This document shows positions 54,408 through 64,000 of a stretch of DNA of 64,000 nucleotides, piece by piece. The notes under the pieces are model-generated. The model searched no databases and was not told the DNA's origin. It worked only from the letters and a program-made list of their open reading frames with translations. The stretch is from the NCBI GenBank assembly GCA_009192285.1, contig WBVU01000012.1, positions 372,001 through 436,000 on the forward strand, given 5' to 3'. The position numbers were made by a program, and so were the translations under genes. This DNA comes from Morchella semilibera (lineage: Eukaryota; Ascomycota; Pezizomycetes; Pezizales; Morchellaceae). Each line of letters opens with the position of its first letter. The stretch's first letter is position 1.

Positions 54408-57400
54408 ATGTCTGGCTCAGTAGGCGCCCTTTTATGGGTGTTTTTGGTTATTTCAGCTCTTGCCGTGGCCTCTGAGGGATTCCCTCCTTCCGAGGTTAGG
54501 AACATAAACCAGCGGCAATCGGAACCAGAGCTATCGCGTATCGTCTCTCCAGGGGCTTCAAAGCAGAACATCAATGACAGCGAGAAATCTAACAACTTTA
54601 ACGATCTTACATCTTCTCTAAGTGCTGCCAGAGCACTTGCAACCTATTCTCCAGAAGCTACAAACGGAATCCATCAATCTGGGCTTGGAAGGGTTGGGGA
54701 TGGAGGAGGGGTAGCACTTCAGAGGGAAAGATATATTCATGACTGGGAAGTTGAGGACTATGTATTGTTATCCACCGTCGATGGAAGTCTCTATGCCACC
54801 GACAGGAAGACAGGAATGAAGAGGTGGGATATTTCGTCGAATTATCCAGCAGTGCAAATTACTGCCCACCGGGCCAATATTTCTCATCCAGTACGGGATT
54901 GGATTCCAGACGATAATGTTGTTTGGATTGTAGAGCCAGTCAACGGGGGTCAATTGTACTATTATTCCCCAGATAGTGGGCTGAAGGTAGGTTTAAATAA
55001 ACAAGGACCTCCTTGTTCTATTTATAAATAAAGCTGACCAATGCGTCTCTTAGAAATTCGGTATTTCTGTCAAAGGGATCGTGGATAATACGCCCTTTTC
55101 TTCAGAGGGTAGTGACAAAGTCTATAATGGAGACAAGAAAACCACTACATTATCTATTGATGCTCGTGCCGGTAAAGTTCAAAGAGTGTTTAGCTCAAAT
55201 GGACCGGTGAACATAATGCATAATGAAAAGTGCAAACCAAAGAAAGGTCTTGAGGTTGAAGACTTGGACGATGAATGCGATTCCACCGAAAAGATCATCT
55301 TGATTGGAAGAACTGGTATGGTTATGATTACTTTCTGAGCAACGCATATTTTTTAGGTGAATATTTGCTGATAGTTTTTATAGAGTACACTGTCACTATT
55401 AGCAATGTTAATACTGGGGAGCTTCTTTGGACCATTAGGTACACTGAATGGGGTCCTAACAATAGTGATCGTGATTTGGCCGAACAGCACCACCAGCCTA
55501 TGGATAACCGCTATATTTATAGTAATTACTATGGCAGAATCTATGGCTTTGAGGGGGACCCGACAGGCATGTCTTCACAGCTTACATTTTTAGGGATTTG
55601 AACCTAACAATTTATTAGGTATTGCAAGCGAAAGGCGCCCAAGGTATCAGCAAGATCTCATGTCACCCGTCACCAGAATCTTTGACGTTGTCAAGTCTGC
55701 ATCGCCGTCAGATACAGAGGCTTCAACATTTGTGGTTCTTCCCCAACCAATTGTGCATGCAAAGGATGTTCCTCGCGATGACAAAATGACTTTTGTTGGT
55801 CTCGGGAAAGGTGGCCATTTTGCCTTGTCCGAGCTTAGTTACCCGTATGTAACGCATGGGGCGGATAAGGCAGGATGCTACAGCAAGGGTATCGATTGGC
55901 CATACCTAGAACACAACGAGCGTCAAAAGTCCTTGGTTGGAATTCACTCCGCCCAGTTTGTATATCCAGACTCGTACCCACACCCTGCATCGCTCCCGGC
56001 TCGCTCTCAGAATGAGGACGAGAAACCAGTGCAATCTAGAAGTACATCCCCGCCATTACCTTCTTCACCTTCACTGGGAGGTAGTAAGCTGCTTGGCTTG
56101 GCCGTGAGCAATCCTGTAGATCTCAGCATTGTGGTCTTGATTTTCTCTTTGGCGCTTTATGTTCTTCGTGGTGGGTCGAAAAAGGGAAAATACAAGTTCC
56201 CAAGCGAGGGTCGCGAATTTCAAGAACCCCAGTCTCAACAAGACGCAATAAAAGAAATCGTCATACCTGGAGTCGGCTTAGAAAAACCAGAGGAGGTTAT
56301 CAAACCGGAGCCAATTGTAGACTTGGAACAACCAAGGCAGCCAGAACCAAAAGGACCTAGCGCAACATCACTGGCTGAGGAAACAATAATGGCTGCCGAG
56401 GCACGGGTCCCAGAGGATGAACCAACTATTCTTGCAGATGATACCAAGCCTCGTGAGGTGAGATTTGATCCTAAACCGCAGGAGATCAAGGATGGAGAGG
56501 AGATAGTTGCGCCTGCCCCACCCGTTACGCCGAAAAAGAAAAAAGCACATAGGGGCCAACGTGGAGGTGCGAGACGACGTAAAGGAAACAGCAACTCCGA
56601 GAAGGAAGAGGATAGGATTGACAAGATTGTAAATGATGCCAAGAAGGTCGAGCAAGAGATTACTTTACAACCAGATATGACAGATGGATCTTCCATGAAC
56701 GAAGTCGAAACGTCAAAGGTTGTGATAAACGGTCTTGAGGTTTATGAGGACGAAATCCTGGGTAAGTTTACCATACTAGGACCCCTAAAATATGAATGCC
56801 TGCTCATTAAATTCAAGGGAGGGGAGTCAAGGAACAACCGTCTGCAGAGGGAAATTTGAAAACAGAGACGTTGCAGTCAAGAGGATGTTGAATGATTTCG
56901 TCGAGATCGCTGAGCATGAGGTTAAGCTCTTACAAGCGAGCGATGATCACCCTAATGTCATAAGATACCACTGCAAGCAAAAAGGGGGCAAATTTCTCTA
57001 CATTGCGTTGGAACTTTGTCAAGCCTCTCTTAACGACTTCTTATTAGACCCGGTAAGATTTTTGGAGCTTACCGATGCTTTGGATGCCACAGAAATACTC
57101 TATCAGATCGCTGCAGGCGTACATCATCTACACTCACTAAAGATTGTACACCGAGACCTTAAACCACAAAACATCCTGGTTAGCTTTCCCAAGGCGCCAC
57201 GGAACGGGGGCCGGGGAGCCGCCAAAAAGCCACGACTGCTCATTTCCGATTTTGGACTTTGCAAAACTCTTGACGATAACCAGAGTTCATTCAAGCTAAC
57301 AACACATGCTTCACCTGGAACATGTGGATGGAGAGCACCTGAATTGTTGACAATGGATGATGAAAGACGTCGGCCCTTTTCGTCGCCTGGGAATACGGAG

Positions 57401-58213
57401 AGCTCCGGGTCAGCCTCGTCTGAGACCGTAATCTTTGAGGTTAATAACACTCAGCGCAGAGCGACGAGGGCAATCGACATCTTTTCAATGGGCTGTGTAT
57501 TCTACTTCATCTTGACGCAGGGAGAACATCCCTTTGGAGATAGGTGGCACAGAGAGTTGAACATCATTAGCAACAAGAGTGATCTGAGCAGATTGAACAT
57601 TCTGGGACACCCGGGACATGAGGCAAGAGACTTGATCAGTAGTATGATCGATCACAATCCAAAGAAAAGGTAATACTTAATGCATAATAAAAGCTCATAA
57701 GAGCTAATCTGAAGCTAACATCAACCAATTAGACCCGACGCTACAAAGGTCATGATCCATCCCTTCTTCTGGTCACCAGAGAAGCGTTTGAACTTTCTTC
57801 TAGACGTTTCAGACCGGTTTGAAGTAGAGAAAGATAAAGAGAAAGACCCAAATTACAAGTCGAAGTGGATTCCCTACATCGAAAGAAATGCCATCCAAGT
57901 TACTGGGGGCGATTGGCTGAAACGCCTAGATCGCGGTTTTCTCGAAGAGTTGATAGTCAACAAACGGCGAGGCTATGAGGGTGTGAAGGTTTTGGACCTG
58001 CTGAGAGCTATTCGGAACAAAAAGCATCACTATCAAGATATGAAGCCCGCAGCTAAAGCCTCTGTTGGTGCTTTGCCGGGCGAGTATCTCAACTACTTTA
58101 CCACAAAATTCCCCGACCTCTTGCTACACGCCTATCAGGTAATTCGAGATACTGGGTTTTACGAGGAGCCGATGTTCCATTCCTACTTCTCCACCACTAT
58201 CTCGACCTTATAG
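54408..58213 (+). CDS. ire1: Ire1 kinase/endoribonuclease, unfolded-protein-response sensor
   Basis: The model is join(54408-54986, 55054-55315, 55384-55566, 55619-56765, 56818-57669, 57733-58213), 1167 residues. A signal peptide (GALLWVFLVISALAVASEG) leads to the ER-lumenal beta-propeller part (DYVLLSTVDGSLYATDRKTG, RYTEWGPNNSDRDLAE, NRYIYSNYYGRIYGFEGDPT). One transmembrane helix follows (LSIVVLIFSLALYVL, about residue 575). The cytosolic kinase has GSQGTTV, VAVKRM, HRDLKPQNIL, SDFGLC and WRAPELL. The KEN RNase ends the protein, with HPFFWSPEKRLNFLLDVSDR and LLRAIRNKKHHYQDM, then the FPDLLLHAYQ end. RNase activity splices the HAC1-type mRNA. Intron 55567-55618 has a GC donor (ACAG|GCATGT). 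At the P-loop the canonical GTAAGT donor (56762) breaks frame; a GTTTAC donor 4 nt later keeps it but adds one residue. Confidence 0.93.
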
Positions 58214-59675
58214 CTTTAATGTCTTGGGATACCTTCTAACTTGCATATACTTTGGGCATAATTTTTATTTCTGGTGTTGGGTAAGCGTTTGCTATATTTA
58301 TTGAGCTGTTATGGACTCGGGGCATTCTTGGTCTTTTTTTTTTCTTGTTTATTTATTTCCTTTGTTTTCATCGTCCTTTCTTTGCTATACTTCATGACTC
58401 AGGCTCGAAGGGATTTTTCCCTCGCCTAAACTCGATAAAAACAAAAAGTACCCGCTCGTTAGGCTTTTGGATACCAGTTTTGCTTTGTTATTATTTTTTA
58501 TACTGGTTGGGTTTATGTTTTGGGGAACAGATGGCTGGGTCGGGATGGATTGGGGTTCTCTTTTTCTTTATATATATATATTGGGCTTGAACATGCTGTT
58601 CTGCTCAATTTCATGTCTATTTACGATGGTCACGACTTTTTTTGTCTTGCGCTCGTTTAGTTTGGGAAGGGGTATTTTTCTTTTGTTGCTCCTTTCCTTT
58701 CTTTTGTTAGAATTCCGATTTTACCTCTTTCCTATAGCTTGTTGCGGGCTTAAGGTTATATCACCACCTCTGTTCATGGTTATTCCGCAAAGGTTAATCG
58801 CGGTTCCAATCACTGGTTTATTTTATGTGAAGATGCAAGGTTATATATCACTTCCTCACGTTATCATATTCCATATACTACTTTAGTTAGCTTATAAAAG
58901 TGGTGGGAATCAGCTGTACTATCAGTGATTTCTTGCTACAGGTACTCAATTCTGTCCAGTTATATCCTCATAAATCGGTCTTTACATGTATACTAGCTAA
59001 TTGCAGAAAGTGCTCTTGTAGGCATATGCCTACATGTATGTACTTTGATGTATATTGATCGCCTCGGGGTCTGTCGCGTGTTGTGGGGGGGAAAGTAGCT
59101 ATGGCTATCTTACCATATTGTTCAGAATATGAGGTTTATACGTACGGAATATATGGATTACGAGTTTGTGGAACTACATGTAGTGACACTAAGTGTAGTA
59201 AATACTAAACGTCAGTCGCTTGTGAGGCCACTGTATTTATGTCGATGACTGTTCTAGACTGGCGGGTCCGGTTGATCATGATCGGACTCATACTAGTTTT
59301 TTTTTTTTTTGTTTAGTTCATTAATTCATTTACTACATGTAGTTATATCAAAAAAGGTAGGTACTAGATATGACATGGATTTTAAATTTATAAGTCACGT
59401 TATAACGAAGCGCTGTAATAACACATAACTATTCGCAGAAGTATATCTTAATAAACATTTAATGACTTAATTTGTGGTATTTAAGGAAATGATAGTAATT
59501 GCAGGTTATACGATCATGCCATCAACGAAAATCCAGGCAGGGGCTAGACCTTCTATTCTGGAATCTACGTATATGGGTACATATTCTTTTTAGTCCCTCC
59601 TCTTTTCCATCATGAAAAAGCCCTACTTCCAGAAAAAAAAAAAGAGAATACGAACGCAGACATAAGGAGATGTTT
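58214..59675. other. Convergent intergenic region IRE1/RPT5
   Basis: T-rich 3' flank of IRE1 to about 58900, then AT-rich DNA with TACATGTA at about 58984, 59032, 59174 and 59336, and a T run at 59298-59311. No conserved coding region is visible. Confidence 0.6.
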
Positions 59676-61219
59676 TTATGCGTAGAAATTAGCCTGCAAA
59701 ATCACAATCAGCAATAGCCCGCATTATAGAACTTATGGAGGTTGAGCATACCGTATCCTTCTTCTTCGCCTGAACTTCACCGATAGCATCCACATAATGC
59801 TCGTGGCTTACTTTCGTCTTCCCACCTCTTAACGCAATCATACCGGCCTCTACACAAACAGCCTTCAGTTGAGCACCACCAAACTCATCTGTAGACCTAG
59901 CAAGCTCCATCCAGTTTACACCATCTTCAACAGTCATCTTCCTACTGTGAATACGGAGAATACCAGCTCTGGCCTCCTCATTTGGTAGCGGGAACTCAAT
60001 CTTCCTGTCCAAACGCCCAGATCGCAACAACGCAGGGTCAAGTACATCTACTCTGTTTGTCGCTGCAAGAACCTTAACCCGATCATCCGATGAGAAACCG
60101 TCAAGCTGGTTAAGAAGCTCCAACATGGTACGCTGTACCTCACGATCTCCGGATTTCTCTGAGTCGAAACGCTTGGTACCAACAGCATCTAGCTCATCGA
60201 TGAAAATAATGGCTGGCGCCTTCTCCTTTGCTAGCGCGAAGGCATCACGAACAAGTTTTGCACCATCACCAATGAACATTTGAACAAGCTGAGGGCCGGC
60301 AATCTTTAAGAAGGTAGCGTTACTCTGGGCAGCGCAAGCACGAGCAAGAAGGGTCTTTCCGGTTCCTGGGGGACCATACATCAGAGCTCCTATTTACCTA
60401 TTAGCTGAGCTCCTCCATAAAGCTTGCTTGACTGCTTACCCTTTGGAGGCTTAATGCCGATTTTCTTAAACCTCTCTGCCTCCTTCATTGGCATTACCAC
60501 AGCTTCCACAAGCTCTTCAATCTGCTTATCCAGACCACCGATATCACCATATGTCTCTGTAGGCTTCTCATCAACTTCCATAGCCTTAACTCGCGAATCA
60601 TACTCGGCGGGCAGAGTGTCAAGAACGAGGTAGCTGTCCTTGTTAACACCGATAAGATCGCCGGGAGATAGTTTGTCCGGGTCAACAAGACCGATGAGGG
60701 GTAAGAAGATTGTCTGTCGGGTGGAGGTTTTGATAACTGCAGATTTGCCGGCGCGAGTCGCATCAAGGTCAACATTAGCGCCATCCTCGGCGGCCTCAGC
60801 AGTTGGGTCCATATCTAGAAGCTCGACAACATTTCCAACAAGATAGGGGAGTTGTCTGAGAGATGAAAAGTATGACATTAGTACCTTCGATGGATGTGTA
60901 AAGCAAACATTCATTGCCCAACAAACCTGTTATTCTCAATTTTATCCAAATTATCCTTTATCCTATCCTTCATACTCCCCTTCTCGTGTATAAGCCGCTG
61001 GTGCTCCTGTCGCATGACTCTGAGATCATTCTCGAGCAATCGTTTTCGGTTGATGATATCGGGGGTGGAAAGAGACAGGATCTCCCGGTCGATACTATCA
61101 TCCTCCCTCTCTCCATCGACGTCCATCTTTGCATCACTATCTACATCGGCGGCATCCTTCTTATTACCCTTCTCTTGTCTTTCCTGCTCAAGGTCTTCAA
61201 GGTCTTCCAAAGAGGCCAT
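59676..61219 (-). CDS. rpt5: 26S proteasome regulatory ATPase Rpt5 (PSMC3/S6A)
   Basis: CDS is complement(join(59676-59693, 59752-60389, 60440-60855, 60927-61219)), 454 residues. It is one of the six AAA ATPases of the 19S base that unfold substrates and open the 20S gate. The N-terminal coiled coil ([20 protein letters not shown]), an OB-fold segment ([16 protein letters not shown] ... [20 protein letters not shown]), Walker [21 protein letters not shown], the pore loop QMFIGDG, Walker [18 protein letters not shown] and arginine fingers [16 protein letters not shown] are all present. The last exon is 18 nt and codes ANFYA, giving the Rpt5 C-terminal docking motif; unspliced reading would lose it. 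It is divergent from SSF1 with 349 bp between the ATGs. Confidence 0.96.
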
Positions 61220-61568
61220 TTTGTGGAGTGTAAATAACCTGTAGGGATCGGTATTCGGTGAATAGGACTCTCAGGTGTATACTATTTGGTAGTTTTTAGG
61301 ATGCGTGAGGATAGTTGATGATGAACAACAGATAGCGATGGCAGTGTTGTAGATGGATGGGATGATTGAGAGTAAGTAGGATGAATGGAGGGTTGCCCCA
61401 AGAGTCGTTGGCTGGTGACGCTCCAAGGATACCTAGCTGCCCCCCCACCACGCGTAATTCGTATCCCTGCGAACCTCTAGTCACCGCCGCTAAATAATTC
61501 TTACAAGACGTAGTTACAACCACCTTCTAGGAAAAACTTCACGACTGACAACCTTCCAACAATTCAAA
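61220..61568. promoter_or_regulatory. Divergent promoter region RPT5/SSF1 (349 bp)
   Basis: A single compact region must serve both the proteasome ATPase and the ribosome-biogenesis gene. A C run (61440-61447) lies in the middle. No known element such as the yeast PACE was recognised. Confidence 0.5.
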
Positions 61569-63088
61569 ATGGTACGAAAATCTCACTATGGCTCCAATTA
61601 TTCCTTGTATTAGAGATATGCCCAAGAAAGAAAGGAAAATAACAAAGTAATTATAGGCCCGCCGCCGCCAAAAGAAAAGGACCCATCTCCCAGCAGAAAC
61701 CTCTAAAACCAATGCCTCAGGTGTCGGTCAACCTCTCAATGCCTCAGCATCTCGTACACCAAAGACAATGGTTATTCGGATCGGCGCTGGCGAAGTCGGG
61801 CCTTCAATCTCTCAGCTCGTTACCGATGTGCGAACAATGATGGAGCCACACACCGCGAGTAGGTTGAAAGAGCGCAAGTCGAACAAACTGAAGGATTATA
61901 CCACCATGGCTGGCCCTTTGGGGGTCACTCAACTCCTTCTCTTTTCAAGAAACGAAAACTCCGGATCTACAACTCTGCGAATAACGAGATGCCCCCGTGG
62001 CCCTACAATTCACTTCCGCGTGAAGAATTATTCATTGTGTAAAGATGTGCGGAAGAGCATGCGGAATCCCAAGACCCCCGGGAAAGAGTTCATTACTCCA
62101 CCTTTGGTATATTTCAAGCCTCTTTTTTTCCTTTGCTCTTCGAGAAGCGCAAAAAGTCAAACCAGACAGTCCAAAGCCCTCTAACACACCCTACAGCTTG
62201 TGATGAATGGCTTCAATACTCCTCAACCGCCCAAACCTGATGGCACACCCGGACGCCCAGCCTCCGCACGAAATGCTCCTTACCAGCATGTTCCAATCCC
62301 TTTTCCCGCCAATTTCTGCACAGCGCACTCCCCTCGCATCGATTCGCCGCATCCTCCTCCTCAACCGTAGACCCGTTTCTGAGGCTGACCCCAAAGACGG
62401 CACCACCTCCGAATATGTAATCGACGTGCGTCATTACATTATTAATACCAAGCCTGTTGGAGTCTCACGCCCCATCAGGCGCATCAACGCCGCTGAGCGA
62501 GCTCTACGCGCAAAATCCAACGGCGAGAAGAAGAGTAATAAAGGGGCATTGCCTAATTTAGGTAGACTAGAAGATATTGCAGATTACATGCTCGACCCTG
62601 CCGTGGGCGGATACACGTCTGAGTCTGAAGTTGAGGAGGATGCTGAGGTTGAAGTGCTTCCGGGGAGCAGTCGCCACACTATCAAGAAGAAGAGAACCCC
62701 GAAAGGGCCGCAAAAGAGGGCAGTCAAGCTGTCTGAGATTGGGCCGAGAATGAGACTAGAGATGGTCAAAATCGAGGAAGGTCTGGCAGAAGGGAAGGTT
62801 CTTTGGCACGCATACGAGACGAAGACAAAACAGGAGGAACGGGAATTGGAGGAAAGGCACAAGATCAAGAAGGCAGAGCGCGAGCAGAGGAGGGCAATTC
62901 AGCAGGAAAACGTTAGAAGAAAGAAAGCGGAAAAGGAGGCGCTCAAAGGAAAGAAGAAAGCAGAAGGCGTGGAAGGAGAAGATGAAGTTAATGATGACGA
63001 TAACGACGAGGAAGAGATGTGGGACGACGATGACTTCGAGGGCGATTATGAGGACGAAAATGAAGAGGATGTAGAGATGGAAGATTAA
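61569..63088 (+). CDS. ssf1: Ribosome-biogenesis Brix protein Ssf1/Peter Pan
   Basis: Exons: 61569-61571 (only the ATG), 61657-62106, 62197-63088. Ssf1 is a nucleolar Brix-domain protein needed for 27S pre-rRNA processing in pre-60S particles. The second exon starts ARRRQKKRTHLPAE, then MVIRIGAGEVGPSISQLVTD, TMAGPLGVTQLLLFSRNENS and LRITRCPRGPTIHFRVKNYS. The third exon opens in frame with LVMNGFN, a family signature, but the conserved continuation (PHEMLLTSMFQSLFPPIS, VIDVRHYIINTKPVGVSR, LSEIGPRMRLEMVKIEEG) is in the +1 frame. The shift must lie at about 62215-62265, where no GT exists for another intron. The acidic/basic C-terminus (EEMWDDDDFEGDYEDENEED) is normal. An extra base in the assembly, a real mutation or frameshifting are all possible. 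Confidence 0.85.
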
Positions 63089-63513
63089 TAATCTTTTCTT
63101 TTCTTTTCTGTATTTTATATTTTTCTGTAGATCAAAATTTCATTGGGTTTATCAAAGTCCCTGTTCTAGGGTGATAAAGACCCTGGTTGTACAAATATCT
63201 TAAACGCCTGGCATCTAGGATTAGGACACTCCCATCCTAGGATTTTAAGTTTTGGCGCATATATGGGCATAGGTAAAAAGATAGAATATCCTAGGTAATT
63301 TATCGAGTTTTTATTACCATATCCGGTTCCCACGCATAATTAAGATGCTATGCGGCGGGGGATACATGGAGAGCAGTATAAAGCAGAAAATTGAATCACC
63401 AAGAGTCACCAAGAGTCACTCATAGGTTATCCTAAGGCTCATCCATAGGGAAGGCCCGCTACAGTTATCATAAGGGCGGCATAACTTACGTTACAAACTT
63501 TGAACACAATCTA
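63089..63513. other. Convergent intergenic region SSF1/F-box-type gene
   Basis: Short AT-rich spacer with a duplicated ACCAAGAGTC (about 63399-63418). No gene is visible. Confidence 0.6.
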
Positions 63514-64000
63514 TCAACCCGCCACCCTAACTAGTGACAACCTGTTGGACCCACTCAACAAACTACTACTCTCTGGGGCTCTCCAGAAAATAAACGCCCC
63601 CGATGTGCTCCTGCTGAACGGGGCGCTCTTATTTCCCCTCCAGTAGCCCAATATCATGTTATTCCCTGGAAGCATGATACCCTCATAAACCCATTCCCAG
63701 TCCCTGTAGCGCTTTATAAACTCCAGCTTCTTCCATCCACTGACTGCGGAGAGTGGACCGGGCGGAGATGGAATCGGTGTTATCACTACACCCTTGACAA
63801 CGAAGAGGTCACAGTCCTCTCCGCATCCAAAAAGTGGTGTAGTAGACGTCTCAGCACCTTCTGACCCTGGCTTATTAAACGTCAAATCGACAAGAAAGCC
63901 ATCGGACCTGTCGGAGCGTAAAAACGCTACCCAGAAACCCAAATCAGTAGCTATCCCTGTTGGGAGTGATGGCAGGAGAACAAACTGTAAGCTCCAAACC
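63514..64000 (-). CDS. F-box-type protein, C-terminal part (5' end outside window)
   Basis: A frame open to the right edge encodes at least 161 residues and ends at TGA 63514-63516. The part YRDWEWVYEGIMLPGNNMIL followed by GYWRGN and GAFIFWRAPE matches the C-terminal domain of a large family of fungal F-box proteins, in which a WEYEGIMLPGG...ILGRW...GPFIFW pattern is common. The F-box itself would be N-terminal and off the window. Function would be substrate selection for an SCF ubiquitin ligase. No ATG lies within the visible part in this frame upstream of the conserved region, so the gene continues beyond 64000. The family call is from pattern memory and therefore moderate. Confidence 0.6.
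   Translation of the reverse strand, partial: VWSLQFVLLPSLPTGIATDLGFWVAFLRSDRSDGFLVDLTFNKPGSEGAETSTTPLFGCGEDCDLFVVKGVVITPIPSPPGPLSAVSGWKKLEFIKRYRDWEWVYEGIMLPGNNMILGYWRGNKSAPFSRSTSGAFIFWRAPESSSLLSGSNRLSLVRVAG

Noticed and set aside
55588-55606. B-box-like GGTTCAAATCCCT on the minus strand
   Set aside because: It lies inside the GC-AG intron of IRE1 and has no A box at the right distance.

Overview
The window is nuclear DNA of a filamentous ascomycete. Genes carry several short (about 50-100 nt) GT-AG introns with CTAAC/CTGAC-like branch sites. The gene set is typical of Ascomycota: a Pho80-type cyclin, the Iec3 subunit of INO80, Bem46, Ire1, Atp10, Nop13 and Ssf1. Gene density is low for an ascomycete and long AT-rich gene-free stretches are present. 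A TE-rich lineage such as Pezizomycetes would fit, but that placement is a guess and not something the sequence proves.

Layout. The left edge holds the 3' end of a PREG/Pho80-like cyclin, then an empty stretch, a five-part NEDD8/SUMO-type cysteine protease gene (minus strand) and a 631-residue C2H2 zinc-finger protein. From 7.9 to 11.5 kb there is no gene, but there is a MITE-like foldback (10256-10416) and a tRNA(Arg)-like SINE head (about 10714-10785). A four-exon 4-coumarate:CoA ligase-type enzyme with a peroxisomal C-terminus follows (11524-13387, minus). A complete Ty3/gypsy LTR retrotransposon (14241-22633) comes next: 319-bp LTRs that I read as identical, an ACGT target duplication, PBS, PPT, intact gag-pro and pol, and a textbook -1 slippery heptamer between them. 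It sits in what was the divergent promoter region of the CoA ligase and ATP10.

From 23.4 to 33.4 kb is the gene-dense part: ATP10, NOP13, the PAT-complex subunit Asterix, RPL37, IEC3 and a small putative mitochondrial protein. A 5-kb AT-rich desert (33.4-38.7 kb) separates this from BEM46, an F-box/ankyrin protein, PCH2/TRIP13 and coatomer zeta. A second desert of nearly 8 kb (46.6-54.4 kb) contains a decayed 5S rRNA gene. The right part holds IRE1 (the unfolded-protein-response kinase/RNase), RPT5 (26S proteasome ATPase), SSF1 (60S biogenesis) and the C-terminal part of an F-box-type protein running off the edge.

The genes are housekeeping or stress genes and not one cluster. There are loose themes: ER and protein quality control (Asterix, Ire1, COPI zeta, Rpt5, the deneddylase-like protease, F-box proteins) and ribosome biogenesis (Rpl37, Nop13, Ssf1). 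Several pairs share divergent promoters: NOP13/Asterix, RPL37/IEC3, BEM46/F-box and RPT5/SSF1. The most unusual signals are the young retrotransposon with its frameshift site and prion-like Gag, two adjacent near-perfect hairpins at 43.1-43.25 kb, two short words (TACATGTA and ATCACTCG) that recur in non-coding DNA far above chance, and an apparent frame break in SSF1.
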